Assembly (NCBI RefSeq): GCF_000787715.1
Contig: NZ_BBPI01000005.1
Coordinates: 60,250 to 124,249, forward strand
Source of the DNA: Sphingomonas parapaucimobilis NBRC 15100
Lineage (GTDB): Bacteria; Pseudomonadota; Alphaproteobacteria; Sphingomonadales; Sphingomonadaceae
DNA: 64,000 nucleotides
Direction: 5' to 3'
Shown here: one piece after another, positions 27,998 to 40,200 of the stretch
How the letters are laid out: each line of letters opens with the position of its first letter
Numbering within the stretch: position 1 is the stretch's first letter
Notes under the pieces: generated by a model
Told to the model about the DNA's origin: nothing
Seen by the model: only the letters and a program-made list of their open reading frames with translations
Database searches by the model: none
Position numbers and translations under genes: made by a program

Positions 27998-28371
27998 GCG
28001 TGGATACTGCCGAAGCGACGCGCCGAACTGCCGAAGCCACCACGGCTGACGGCGGCGGACCGGGTCATCGCGCTGCCGGGCGGAGCATAGGCATAACGGG
28101 CGCCGGTCGCGGCGCGGAAGCTACCACCGGTCGCGCGTTCGCCGAACCAGGGAATCGCCCGGCCACGCCCGAGAAAATACCAGAAGGCTCCACCGCCACT
28201 GCCGACGCGATGCTGGCGACAGCGATCGTCGGGCAGGCGCACACCCTGCGCATCGGTGCAGATCGCCGTGTCGCGATCGGTCGTCCAATTGTCATCGGCT
28301 TTGGCGCGATTACAGCCGCTTGCCAGCAGTGCCGCGGCCATCGCGGTCGTCAGTCTCAGATCAAATGCCAT
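27994..28371 (-). CDS. YgiB-like lipoprotein partner of the ATP-grasp gene
   Basis: A 125-aa lipoprotein: signal with lipobox LLASGC, then a Cys-containing segment (DTAICTDAQGVRLPDDRCRQ) and a Gly/Ser-rich tail with WYFLGRGRAIPWFGERATGG and RGGFGSSARRFG. Position and tail resemble the YgiB/DUF1190 lipoproteins encoded before ygiC, but the similarity is only by eye. GGGAGGG precedes the ATG at 28371. The stop and the ygiC-like start share ATGA. Confidence 0.75.
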   Translation of the reverse strand: MAFDLRLTTAMAAALLASGCNRAKADDNWTTDRDTAICTDAQGVRLPDDRCRQHRVGSGGGAFWYFLGRGRAIPWFGERATGGSFRAATGARYAYAPPGSAMTRSAAVSRGGFGSSARRFGSIHA

Positions 28372-28420
28372 ATCGGCCCTCCCGCGCACATCATGGTGCA
28401 GCGGCGGCGTGCTTGGCCAG

Positions 28421-28460
28421 AAAAATGAAAGGGCGCCGGTGAACCCTGTCACCGACGCCC
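28421..28460 (-). terminator. intrinsic terminator of the glycine-zipper gene
   Basis: On the minus strand GGGCGTCGGTGA (28460-28449), a 6-nt loop and TCACCGGCGCCC (28442-28431; one G-U pair) are followed by TTTCATTTTT. It lies 15 bases after the stop codon of the glycine-zipper gene. Confidence 0.85.
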
Positions 28461-28475
28461 GTCGTTCCGCCAAGC

Positions 28476-28844
28476 TTAGCGGCAGCGGACCTTGCCGCGA
28501 TCGATCGAGCGGCCGAGCAGCGCACCACCGCCCGCGCCCAGCAGCGTGCCCAGCGTCCCGCCGCCGATCACATTGCCCAGCACGCCACCGCCCACCGCAC
28601 CGACCACCAGGCCGGTGGTGCCGTCATTGCGCTTGCAATAGGTGCGCCCGTCGCGACCACGGAAGACCTGATCGTCGCGGTTCAGTCGACGCTCGCGGTA
28701 ATTGCCACGGCGGTAATCGCGCGAGGCGTCCCAATCGTCACGATCGCCATGCCAGCGATAATCACGATTTTGGGCGACGGCAGGGGTCGCGGCGATGGGG
28801 GCGGCAACGGTAACGATGGCCAAAGCGGCGAGCAGGGCTTTCAT
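28476..28844 (-). CDS. glycine-zipper 2TM domain envelope protein
   Basis: A 122-aa exported protein: signal peptide (KALLAALAIVTVAAPIAATPAVAQ), a charged Arg/Asp/Tyr-rich region (about 26-65), a short YCKRNDGTTG motif, then a glycine-zipper hairpin (GLVVGAVGGGVLGNVIGG...LLGAGGGALLGRSID) and a final RCR. This is the architecture of 17-kDa surface antigen-like proteins of the outer membrane. AAGGAGA precedes the ATG. A strong terminator follows. Confidence 0.85.
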   Translation of the reverse strand: MKALLAALAIVTVAAPIAATPAVAQNRDYRWHGDRDDWDASRDYRRGNYRERRLNRDDQVFRGRDGRTYCKRNDGTTGLVVGAVGGGVLGNVIGGGTLGTLLGAGGGALLGRSIDRGKVRCR

Positions 28845-28946
28845 GGCAGGTCTCCTTATCCTCAAACGGGCACAACGCGCCTGCCGCAAAGCTGTTCAAT
28901 TCGGCCCCGACTGGCACCGATGGAACGGGTCGGGCATTGAGAGGCC

Positions 28947-29366
28947 ATGCGCCAAGCCACCACCATCATCACCGTCGACACCCATGGCCAGAGCCTGACC
29001 GAGATCACCCGACCCGTCACCGCCTGGGTGCGCGAACAGGGTATGGACGAAGGGCTGCTGACCCTGTTCTGTCGACACACCTCGGCCTCGCTCATCATCC
29101 AGGAAAATGCCGCGCCCGAGGTGAAGACCGACATTCTCGATTATTTCGCACGCATCGCGCCGGAGGATGCCCGCGCCTATGCCCATGACGACGAAGGGCC
29201 GGACGATATGCCCGCCCATTTGCGCAGCATCCTGACCGGCATCCAACTGTCCATCCCGCTGATCGGCGGGCGGCTGATGTTGGGCACATGGCAGGGCATT
29301 TACCTGTTCGAGCATCGCCGCGCCCCGCACCGGCGACAGATTGCTATCCATATGGCGGGCATGTGA
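28947..29366 (+). CDS. YjbQ family (UPF0047) protein
   Basis: A 139-aa single-domain protein of the YjbQ/UPF0047 family. Conserved histidines and the signature are visible in FCRHTSASLIIQENAAPEV and in HDDEGPDDMPAHLRSILTG...GTWQGIYLFEHR. Some members can substitute weakly for thiamine phosphate synthase, but the physiological reaction is unresolved. It is divergent from the glycine-zipper gene. Confidence 0.92.
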   Translation: MRQATTIITVDTHGQSLTEITRPVTAWVREQGMDEGLLTLFCRHTSASLIIQENAAPEVKTDILDYFARIAPEDARAYAHDDEGPDDMPAHLRSILTGIQLSIPLIGGRLMLGTWQGIYLFEHRRAPHRRQIAIHMAGM

Positions 29367-29491
29367 CGCACATTTCATCGCGGGAGCCAAACCGTTCATC
29401 GACCGTTCTGCCGGGATGGGTTAGACCGGTGCCAGCTACAGGGCTGTTGTCGTCGGGCCTGGTCGGGCGGCAAGGAAAGGAAGAAGTGTCC

Positions 29492-30073
29492 ATGCAATTC
29501 GGTCGGAAGATCGCGCTCGCGCTGCTCGGCGCCAGCACCTTGATGGTCGCGGGATGCGCGACCGAAACCACCTATCGCCCGGCGACGGGTTCGGGCTTCT
29601 ACCGCACCGGCTATTCGGACCAGCAGCTGGAGCCGGGTCGCTTCATCGTCAGCTTCGCGGGCAACACCGTGACGTCGCGCGACACGGTCGAGCGCTATCT
29701 GCTCTACCGCGCGGCCGAACTGACGCTGGCCAATGGCTATGACTATTTTGTGATGGCCGATCGCGACACGCAGCTGCGCTCGCGCACCTATTCGACGCCG
29801 GGCGCCTTCGGGCCGGGCTTCGGCGGCTGGGGTGGCGGCTGGTGGGGGCCATCGTGGCGCTATTACGGCCGCGGATTCGGCTGGCGCAGCTGGGACCCGT
29901 TCTGGGGTGATCCCTTCTTCGGCAACAACATGGATATCAACACCATCGACCGCTACGAAGCGACCGCCGAGGTCGTGATGCGCAAGGGTCCGATCCCGCG
30001 CGACAATCTCCGCGCCTTCGATGCGCGTGCGATCGTCAGCACGATCGGGCCGACGGTGGTGATGCCGAAGTAA
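29492..30073 (+). CDS. CC0125/CC1285 family lipoprotein
   Basis: A 193-aa lipoprotein with lipobox LMVAGC. The family pattern is clear: TTYRPATG, GYSDQQLEPGRFIVSFAGNTVTSRDTVERYLLYRAAELT, then a Gly/Trp/Tyr-rich insert (GGWGGGWWGPSW...) and a C-terminal beta segment. This family is common in Caulobacter and sphingomonads and has no known function. AAGGAAAGGAAG precedes the ATG at 29492. A strong terminator follows. Confidence 0.88.
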   Translation: MQFGRKIALALLGASTLMVAGCATETTYRPATGSGFYRTGYSDQQLEPGRFIVSFAGNTVTSRDTVERYLLYRAAELTLANGYDYFVMADRDTQLRSRTYSTPGAFGPGFGGWGGGWWGPSWRYYGRGFGWRSWDPFWGDPFFGNNMDINTIDRYEATAEVVMRKGPIPRDNLRAFDARAIVSTIGPTVVMPK

Positions 30074-30096
30074 TTCGGCAAGGATACCGGGTCATG

Positions 30097-30133
30097 GGGC
30101 GGTCACCTTACGAGGTGGCCGCCCTTTTCTTTT
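30097..30133 (+). terminator. intrinsic terminator of the CC0125-type lipoprotein gene
   Basis: GGGCGGTCACCT (30097-30108) and AGGTGGCCGCCC (30113-30124) form a 12-bp stem with one G-U pair and a 4-nt loop, followed by TTTTCTTTT. Confidence 0.92.
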
Positions 30134-30136
30134 GGG

Positions 30137-30487
30137 TCAGGGCTTTTCACCGCGCACGCGGCGGGCGTTGACCATGCCGCGCAATGCTTCGGTGCGGACC
30201 TGCAGCTCGCGCTCTTCGGACAGCGAAAGGCCATCCTGCGCAAAGCGCTGGCCCAACTCACCAATCGCGGCATACTCCCGCTTGAAGGATCTGGCCTCGG
30301 CGCGCGATATGTCGCCGCTGCGCCGTCCCTCGCGGATCGACCGACGAATGTCGCGTCGGTCGGCCGCGACGCTCGGCTGGTTGGGCATGGCGAGGATATC
30401 GGCGGGCGGCACGGCGCTGACGAACTGCGCGGGCGCCGCAGCGGGTAGCGCAGCTGTCATGGCGGCCAGAATCGCATAGCGTTTCAT
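30137..30487 (-). CDS. small secreted protein of unknown function
   Basis: A 116-aa product with signal peptide (KRYAILAAMTAALPAAAPAQ) and a helical, highly charged mature part (ADRRDIRRSIREGRRSGDISRAEARSFKREY...). The EGRRSGDISRAEAR pattern resembles helical envelope stress proteins in which an acid/base repeat follows 'rR..G.it..EA', but I cannot assign a family. GGGAG precedes the ATG at 30487. It converges with the lipoprotein gene. Confidence 0.75.
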   Translation of the reverse strand: MKRYAILAAMTAALPAAAPAQFVSAVPPADILAMPNQPSVAADRRDIRRSIREGRRSGDISRAEARSFKREYAAIGELGQRFAQDGLSLSEERELQVRTEALRGMVNARRVRGEKP

Positions 30488-30542
30488 GATGGATACTCCC
30501 TGTCGGCGGAGGATCGCGCCGCGTCACTGAACGGAACCTGTC

Positions 30543-30694
30543 TATTCCTCCCCTGCAAGGGGAGGTGGCAGTCCGTAGGACTGACGGAGGGTGTCACCCG
30601 TTGCGAGCTCGGTCCACCTTCACCGACCGAGCTGCCCCTCCACCACCGCTTTGCGGTGGTCCCCCTCCCCAAGCGTAGCTTGGGGAGGAATAGA
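30543..30694. repeat. REP-like palindromic repeat between secA and a small secreted gene
   Basis: A full-length ~150-bp copy of the GGGGAGG family with both ends ATTCCTCCCC.../...GGGGAGGAAT, an internal GTCCGTAGGACTGACGGAGGG, and a second inner hairpin ACCACCGCTTTGCGGTGGT. It occupies most of the 260-base gap. Confidence 0.88.
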
Positions 30695-30721
30695 AAAGGC
30701 GGCGAACCGAAGCTCGCCGCC
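30691..30721 (-). terminator. intrinsic terminator of secA
   Basis: On the minus strand GGCGGCGA (30721-30714), an 8-nt loop and TCGCCGCC (30705-30698) are followed by TTTTCTATT. It lies 27 bases after the secA stop. Confidence 0.85.
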
Positions 30722-30747
30722 CTATCATTCCGTCGATCGAAGAACGA

Positions 30748-33492
<2,745 letters not shown>

Positions 33493-33600
33493 AAGCGATT
33501 TCCTGACTGAAATATCGTGGGAATGGCGCAGCGCCGGTCGAAGCGGGGCGCGCGCGACTGCAATGGCAAGGGACAGGGTCGGCTACGGCCGACGCCGGGG

Positions 33601-33861
33601 CTATTCGCGCCGACGGCCCATGAAGATCGCGGCGATCGGCCGGGGCGTCACGGCCCGGAACATGCCAAGCGGCCGGGCGCTGTCCACCAGCGCGGCGAGC
33701 GCCTGCACCGGCCGGGTCGCGGCGCGCGCGACGGCGGCCTGCTTGGCCGCGGCCACGATGCAGCGCTCGGCAACGACCCCCCGCGCCTCCTGCCCACGCG
33801 CGCTTGCGCCCACGCCGGTCAGCGCGGACAAAAGGGCAGAAAGGAGCAGAAGCAGGTTCAT
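33601..33861 (-). CDS. small secreted hypothetical protein
   Basis: An 86-aa reading frame with an N-terminal hydrophobic signal (MNLLLLLSALLSALTGVGASA), a mature Ala/Arg-rich helical segment with one Cys, and a basic end (MGRRRE). Codon use is consistent with coding. No strong ribosome site is seen. It lies between secA and the TonB-like gene on the same strand. I do not recognise a family. Confidence 0.5.
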   Translation of the reverse strand: MNLLLLLSALLSALTGVGASARGQEARGVVAERCIVAAAKQAAVARAATRPVQALAALVDSARPLGMFRAVTPRPIAAIFMGRRRE

Positions 33862-33938
33862 GCGAGGCTTGTCTTAGGCAGATACGCGCGGCGCGTCCAT
33901 CCGTTGCATGGCCTCGACCGATAGCGGCTGAGGGGGTG

Positions 33939-34775
33939 TCAGGGGCGAGGTGGCAGGATCTGATAAATCCACTGCACCTGATCATAGCCCGACTTGGGCA
34001 TATTCTGATTCTTCGCAAACGCTCGACCCGCTTCGCAACGCGTCGGTCCATGCGGGACGCCGCCCCCGCCCTGGCTGATCGACACGCGGCAATCAACCGC
34101 CTTGCCTGCCACATCGATCGCAAAATCGACCCGATAGCGCTGAAGGATGACCGCTCCTTCGGGAACGTCATCGTTGATCACTGTTCCGTCATCGAAAATG
34201 CGATCGGTAAACCCCATGTAATGGAAGCGTGGCGGGGTCCTGCTGCCACTATGCTCCATGACCGCCTTTTGCAGCCCGGCGACAGAAGGCGGGCAGGGTA
34301 CGTTGGGGATCACATTATGGCCCGGCATGGTATAAACCCGGCAATCACTTACCTGACCGTCAGCCTCGACGGTCAGTTCCGAGATCGTCGACCCAGAACG
34401 CGCGACCTCATGAAATTCGGTATCTCCGTTGGGCAAGCTCCAGCGAACACGCAGAACATAATGGCCGATCATCGCCTTACCGCGCTTGTCCTTCGCCGCA
34501 CGGAACAAATCGGCGCGCGACATGACTATCCGGCACGTTTGCTCGTCCAACGCCGTCGACGCCGATTCGATTATCTTGCAGTCGGCCACCAGCCCACTTG
34601 CATCGATCGTCAGATCAGCGACGACCAGCCCCTCTTCCCGTGCCCGCAGAGCCGCCGGGGGATAGTTTTCCGGGGCGAAGGCAGCGCCCATATTGCCGAT
34701 AAGTTGGGGCTTGGGGCCGTCGTCCGCGGTAGCCATCATCCCTTGTCCCAGCAACGTCAGCGCCAGCAAGATCAT
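33939..34775 (-). CDS. secreted TonB C-terminal-like repeat protein
   Basis: A 278-aa exported protein (MILLALTLLGQGMMATA signal). It seems to contain three related TonB-C-like units, each with a V..DC(K/R)(I/V) strand and a second Cys some 15-20 residues on: VADCKIIE...EQTC, VSDCRVYT...VPC, and AVDCRVSI...TRC. The first unit also has the classic NYPPAALR entry strand. The cysteine pairs probably form disulphides in the periplasm. No N-terminal ExbB/D-interacting TonB helix or proline-rich spacer follows the signal, so it is not a canonical energy transducer. The ATG at 34775 follows GGGGGG. Confidence 0.75.
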   Translation of the reverse strand: MILLALTLLGQGMMATADDGPKPQLIGNMGAAFAPENYPPAALRAREEGLVVADLTIDASGLVADCKIIESASTALDEQTCRIVMSRADLFRAAKDKRGKAMIGHYVLRVRWSLPNGDTEFHEVARSGSTISELTVEADGQVSDCRVYTMPGHNVIPNVPCPPSVAGLQKAVMEHSGSRTPPRFHYMGFTDRIFDDGTVINDDVPEGAVILQRYRVDFAIDVAGKAVDCRVSISQGGGGVPHGPTRCEAGRAFAKNQNMPKSGYDQVQWIYQILPPRP

Positions 34776-34859
34776 CCCCCCGATACCCCCCAATCAAAAT
34801 CGCCCGCCCCTCTATCAACCCGTTGCAGCGCAGCCGCGCAAGAGGCAAAGCACGGGGCC

Positions 34860-36086
34860 ATGAGCACCGCCACCTCGCCCCTCGCCCAGCCCTTTCCCGC
34901 CCTGCCTGCGATCGACGGCGTGACGCTTCGCGTTGCGCGCGCGCAGTACAAGAAATGGGATCGAACCGACCTGACCTTCGTGACGCTGCCCGAGGGCACG
35001 AGCGTGGCGGGCGTGCTGACCACCAGCAAATGCCCCAGCCCGGAAGTGGAATGGTGCCGCCAGGCGCTGGTGCTGGGTCAGGCCCGTGCGCTGGTCGTCA
35101 ATGCGGGCAATTCCAACGCCTTTACCGGCCATCGCGGCCGCGCCGCCGTCGAGGCGATCGCCGCGCGCACCGCCGCCGCGATGGAATGCCAGCCCTCCGA
35201 CGTCTTCGTCGCCTCGACCGGGGTGATCGGTGTGCCGCTGCCCATCGACAAGGCCGAAGCCGGGCTGGACGCCGCCTTCACCGCCGAGCCCTGTGGCTGG
35301 CAAGAGGCCGCCGCGACGATCATGACCACCGACACCTTTGCCAAGGGCGCGACAACGACCGTTATCGTCGATGGCCGCACGGTGACGCTGGCCGGGATCA
35401 TCAAGGGCTCGGGCATGATCGCGCCCGACATGGCGACGATGCTCGGCTTCATCTTCACCGACGCCGCCGTCGCCCCTGAATTCCTGCAACGCGCGCTCAG
35501 CGCCGCCAATGGTCGCAGCTTTTCGTGCATCACGGTCGATGGCGACACCTCGACCAGCGACACGGTGCTGGCCTTCGCGACCGGCAAGGCGGGCAATGCG
35601 CCACTGGTCGATGACGAGAGTGACGGCGCGGATGCGTTCCGCGCGGCGCTGGCCGATCTGTGCCACCAGCTCGCGTTGCTGGTGGTGCGCGATGGTGAAG
35701 GTGCGACCAAGCTGATCGAAATTCGCGTCGAGGGCGCGGAGAGCGACCGTTCTGCCCATCGCATCGCCATGTCGATCGCCAACTCGCCGCTGGTGAAGAC
35801 CGCGATCGCGGGTGAGGACGCCAATTGGGGCCGCGTCGTCATGGCCGTCGGCAAGGCAGGCGAACCCGCCGAGCGCGACAGGTTGTCGATCCGTTTCGGC
35901 GAGACGCTGGTGGCCAAGGACGGTCTGGCGGTCGAGGGGTATGACGAAGCCCCGGTCGCCGCGCATCTCAAGGGGCAGGAGATCGCGGTCGGCGTCGATC
36001 TGGGCCTGGGCGAAGGCGTCGCGACGGTTTGGACCTGCGACCTGACGCACGGCTATATCTCGATCAACGCCGATTATCGGAGCTGA
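34860..36086 (+). CDS. argJ: bifunctional ornithine acetyltransferase/N-acetylglutamate synthase ArgJ
   Basis: Arginine biosynthesis: transfers acetyl from N-acetylornithine to glutamate, and may use acetyl-CoA. The 408-aa precursor self-cleaves before a threonine; the site is visible as MIAPDMATMLGFIFTDA (Thr nucleophile). An oxyanion-hole region (ASTGVIGVPLP) and NSPLVKTAIAGEDANWGR are present. The GST gene starts 6 bases after its stop. An upstream parvulin gene, common in this locus in other alphaproteobacteria, is replaced here by the TonB-like and small secreted genes. Confidence 0.96.
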   Translation: MSTATSPLAQPFPALPAIDGVTLRVARAQYKKWDRTDLTFVTLPEGTSVAGVLTTSKCPSPEVEWCRQALVLGQARALVVNAGNSNAFTGHRGRAAVEAIAARTAAAMECQPSDVFVASTGVIGVPLPIDKAEAGLDAAFTAEPCGWQEAAATIMTTDTFAKGATTTVIVDGRTVTLAGIIKGSGMIAPDMATMLGFIFTDAAVAPEFLQRALSAANGRSFSCITVDGDTSTSDTVLAFATGKAGNAPLVDDESDGADAFRAALADLCHQLALLVVRDGEGATKLIEIRVEGAESDRSAHRIAMSIANSPLVKTAIAGEDANWGRVVMAVGKAGEPAERDRLSIRFGETLVAKDGLAVEGYDEAPVAAHLKGQEIAVGVDLGLGEGVATVWTCDLTHGYISINADYRS

Positions 36087-36091
36087 CGCCG

Positions 36092-36703
36092 ATGCTGACC
36101 ATCTGGGGCCGGATCAACTCGCACAACGTCAAGAAGGTCGTCTGGCTGGCCGAGGAAATGGGGCTGGCCTATGACCGCCGCGACGTCGGCGGCCCGTTCG
36201 GGATGGACGAGGCGTACCGCACGCTCAATCCCAATGCGCTGATCCCGACGATCGAGGATGACGGCTTCGTCCTGTGGGAGTCGAACAGCATCCTGCGCTA
36301 TCTGGCCGCGACGCATGGCGGCGAGACCTTCTATCCCGCAGCCCCGCAGGCACGGGCCTCCGTCGAACGGTGGATGGACTGGAACTTCACTTGGGCCGAC
36401 GCGATCCGGCCAATCTTCTTTCAGCTGGTGCGCACCGAGTCGGACAAGCGCGATGCCGCGCTGATCGAGCGGAGCGTGGCGCGCGCGGCGGATCTGTCGG
36501 CGATCCTGGACGATGTGCTGGGGCGGCAGGAGTGGCTGTCGGGAGATGCGTTCGGGATCGGCGATATCCCGGTCGCGGCCTATGCCAATACGTGGTTCCA
36601 GCTGCCGGTCGAGCGGCCGTCGCGGCCGAATATGGAGCGCTGGTATGCGGCGTTGCAGGACCGGGCGCCGTTTCGTGATGTGGTGATGATCCCGCTGAGT
36701 TGA
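36092..36703 (+). CDS. glutathione S-transferase family protein
   Basis: A 203-aa GST: N-terminal thioredoxin-like domain (MLTIWGRINSHNVKKVVWLAEEMGL, NPNALIPTIEDDGFVLWESNSILRYLA; residues 1-80) and C-terminal helical domain (WMDWNFTWADAIRPIFF...). The SNAI-type motif ESNSILRYL binds the glutathione gamma-glutamyl group, and the catalytic Ser/Tyr region is GRINSHNVKK. Substrate unknown. It is 6 bases downstream of argJ and so likely co-transcribed. Confidence 0.93.
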   Translation: MLTIWGRINSHNVKKVVWLAEEMGLAYDRRDVGGPFGMDEAYRTLNPNALIPTIEDDGFVLWESNSILRYLAATHGGETFYPAAPQARASVERWMDWNFTWADAIRPIFFQLVRTESDKRDAALIERSVARAADLSAILDDVLGRQEWLSGDAFGIGDIPVAAYANTWFQLPVERPSRPNMERWYAALQDRAPFRDVVMIPLS

Positions 36704-36750
36704 GGTGCTTCGGGTGGGCGGTCTCTGTGAGACCTCTTGCCCTCCCCCAT

Positions 36751-36772
36751 CCCCTCCCGTTTACGGGAGGGG
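36751..36772 (+). terminator. stem-loop downstream of the GST gene
   Basis: CCCCTCCCGT (36751-36760) pairs with ACGGGAGGGG (36763-36772). There is no U-tract. It may be a truncated copy of the GGGGAGG repeat. Confidence 0.4.
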
Positions 36773-36798
36773 CGTGCCCAGCTCGACGCACCGGGCAC

Positions 36799-36828
36799 AA
36801 AAAAGCCCCTCCCGCAAGCGGGAGGGGC
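36799..36828 (-). terminator. intrinsic terminator of trxA
   Basis: Read on the minus strand, GCCCCTCCCGC and GCGGGAGGGGC form a GC-rich stem with the tip bases looped out, followed by TTTTTT (36804-36799). It begins 17 bases after the trxA stop. Confidence 0.88.
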
Positions 36829-36844
36829 GTGCTCAAATCAGACC

Positions 36845-37165
36845 TTACAGCGCGCCTTCGAGCCAGGCCTTGATCCGGCCCTTGGGCTCCGCGCCGACCT
36901 TGGTCGCGGCGGCGGCACCGCCCTTGAACAGGATCATCGTCGGGATACCGCGCACACCGTAACGGCCGGGCGCGTCGGGATTGTCGTCGATGTTCAGCTT
37001 GGCGATCGTCACCTGCTCGCCCAGTTCCTCGGACAGCTCTTCCAGCGACGGGCCGATCATCTTGCACGGTCCGCACCACTCGGCCCAGAAATCGACCAGC
37101 ACCGGCTTGTCGGAGTTCAGGACGTCCGCTTCGAAGCTGGCGTCGGTGATCTGCTTGGTTGCCAT
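36845..37165 (-). CDS. trxA: thioredoxin
   Basis: Small disulphide reductase (106 aa) with the active-site WCGPC (in VDFWAEWCGPCKMIGPSLEELS) and the cis-proline in GVRGIPTMILFKGG. AAGGAG precedes the ATG at 37165. It lies 53 bases downstream of addA on the same strand, and its own terminator ends the long minus-strand gene train. Confidence 0.97.
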   Translation of the reverse strand: MATKQITDASFEADVLNSDKPVLVDFWAEWCGPCKMIGPSLEELSEELGEQVTIAKLNIDDNPDAPGRYGVRGIPTMILFKGGAAAATKVGAEPKGRIKAWLEGAL

Positions 37166-37217
37166 AGTCTCAATACTCCTTGGATTGTCATCCATCTAGG
37201 ACGCGCGCGTCGGTCGC

Positions 37218-40200
37218 TCAACCACCGAGCGGCAAGCTTTGCTCCCGGTCGCGATAGCCGGGCTTGTGCGCGGCCAGCAACGCGTCGGGCACGGTGATCA
37301 GGCGCGGTCCCGCCGTATAAAGCAGCGCGACCGACACCCGCCGTCCCGGAAAGATCACCTCCAGCGCGGCGGCATAGCCCGCCATCTGGGCAAGGTGGAA
37401 CACCGGCACATCGTCGATCCCGCCCGGCGCGCGCCGCCCGGTCTTATAGTCGATCAGCCGGACCTCCCCTGCGTCGATCAGCAGCCGGTCGACCCGCCCC
37501 GACACGACCAGGCCGCTGGCGAGCGTCGCCGCGATCGGCGCTTCGGCCAGCGAACCCGGCCCGAACAGCGGCGCATAGGCCGGATCGTCGAGGATCGCGA
37601 ACACCGCCCCCGTCACATCGGCGCGCAAGGCCGCATCCGCGACCCCCGCCGCCTGGGTCAGCCAGCGCTCTGCCGCGCCCCGCCGCGCGTCGGGCGCAAC
37701 CGGCGGCAGGCGTTCGAGCAGGCCGTGGATCAACCGCCCCCGTTCGACCGCCGCGCGCATGGCGGGCGTGGGGGGCGGATCGGCCACCATGTCCTCGCCC
37801 AGCTGCGACGGTGCGAGCGGACGCGGCGGACGCGACTCCTGCGGCGCGGGCGCATGGACCCATTCGGGCAAGGCCACATCTTCGCACGGCGCGACGACGA
37901 CCGCACCGGGGCGCGGCGCGACCGGCTGTTGCGGCATGGTGCCGAGGAACTGGCGCGACTGGCCATCGCCGGGCTCGACCTCGGCCACGCCCAGCGCGGT
38001 CATGGCGCGGGCGCAGGTGGCATACCAGCTGTGCATCGGCGGTACGCCCGCCGCCCGCTTGCCCAGCGCGCCGGTGACGACCAGCTGTTCCTCCGCGCGC
38101 GTCGCCGCGACGTAGAAGAGCCGCCAGTGCTCGGCCAGCTCGCGCGCGGCGATCTCGGCCGCCACGGCATCCAGCGGGCCGCCCCGTTCGTCGGCGCGCG
38201 GCGGAAACACCGGGATGGGTTGGGCGCCCGGCTCCGGTGTCCAGCGCAGGATCGAGCGCGGCGCAGCCGTCGGATCGGCGGTCGCGTCGGCGAGGATGAC
38301 GAGCGGCGCCTGCAACCCCTTGGACCCATGCGCCGTCATCACCCGCACCGCATCCAGTGGCGCGGACGGATCGCGCACGATCTCGACATCGCCGCGATCG
38401 AACCAGTCGAGGAACCGCTGGAGCGAGGGCGTCGTCGTGCTCTCGAAGGTCAGCGCGGCGTTGAGTAGTTCCTCGATCGGATCGCGCGCCTCGGTTCCCA
38501 GCCGCCGGATCAGCTTGCGCCGCCCATCGAGCGGGCCGGAGAGCAATTCCTCCAGAAACTGGTAGGGCGTCGACACGTCGGCGCGCGCCAGCATCTGGCG
38601 GAGCGGCGCAAGGTCTTCGGCAGGCAGGGTCCGCGTCAGATGCCCCCAAAGCGATCCCCGCTCGCGGTGCCCGGCGGCCATCAACCGCTCCTGCGACCAG
38701 CCGATCAGCGGCGACACCAGCAGCGACGCCAGCGACAGGTCATCCTCGGGCTGGAGCGCGAACCGCACCGTCGCCAGCAGATCCTGCACCGCCAGCGGCG
38801 CGTTCAGCCGCAACCGGTCGACGCCCGCCACCGGCACCCCCTCGGCATAGAGCCGCGCAACGATCAATGAGGCGAGGTCGCCGCGCCGCTTGACCAGGAT
38901 CATGATGTCCTGCGGCTCCAGCCGGCGGCCCTTGCTCTCCAGCATGACGCCATCGTCCAGCCAGCGACGGACCGCCCGCGCGATGTCGGTCGCGACCTTG
39001 CGCACCGCATCGTCGATCCAGCCTTCCTCGTCCTCGTCGCTGCCGCCCGCCACGACGGGCGGCCAGAGCGTGACGCGGCCCTGCCCCTTCACCTCACTGG
39101 CGTGGCGTTCGACTTCACCCGCCATCCCCATGCCGGGTTCGCCCAGCGCCTCGATCGCCGCGTCGACAAACTCCAGGATCGGCGTGGTCGAACGGAAGCT
39201 GTGGGTCAGCGACAGCTGGTTGAACGGCAGGCCGCGCTCTTCGGGCGGCCATTCGTCGTCGCCCGCCACCTCGTCCGCGCGACGCGAAAAATGCAGTTCG
39301 GCCGCCTGGAAGTTGATCGGGTCGGTGCCCTGGAAGCCGAAGATCGCCTGTTTGTGATCGCCGACCGTGAACAACGTGCGCGTCGAGGGCGCATAAAGCC
39401 CGCGCCCGACGAAGAACTCGTCGGCCAGCGCGCGGACGATCCGCCACTGGTGCGCATTGGTGTCCTGCGCTTCGTCGATCAGGACATGCTCGGTCACCTG
39501 ATCCAGCTTGTAGCGGACCCATTCGCCGATGCCCGGCCGCTCCAGCAGTTCGACCGTAGTGCGGATCAGATCGTCGAAATCGACCGCGCCGATCGCCCGC
39601 TTCGACAGGGTATAGGCACGGGCATAGTCACGACCCACGCTCAGCGCATCGGCCAGCAGATCGGCATGACGCGCGCGAGCCGCGAGGCCGAGCAGATGGC
39701 GGCACGCCTCGCCCAGTTCGCGCGCCATGTCCTCATAATCGGGGTCGGCATCGGTCAGCTTCTTAGACGCCTTGCGCGGTTCGCCCTTGGCGGTGAAGAC
39801 CGTGCCCATCAGCTCTTCGAGCAAGGCCACCCGTCCTGCCCGGTCGCTGCCGATCCAGCGTTCGAGCGTCGCCGCCGCCTTGTCGCCGGTCGCGGTGCCC
39901 CAGGCGCGGTTCGCGCCTGCCAGCCGCACGACGGCATCCTCGTCAATCTCCTCGACTCCCTCGGCGATCGCCTCGTCGATATCGCCCGAGGGAAGGTCAA
40001 GCGCGCGCCGCAACCAGGGCTGGATGCCGGTGGGCAGCGCCTCCAGCGCGCCCGGCGCGCGGGCGCAGGCGGCGAGGAAGCCTTCCGCCCCGCCCTCGCC
40101 CAGCCGCAGTGATAACGCGCCGACCGTCTCGACAGGGCCGGTGCGCCCTTCGCGCTCGGCGGCCTCGAGCATCCGGGCCAGCGCCTCGCGCGCCAGCACC

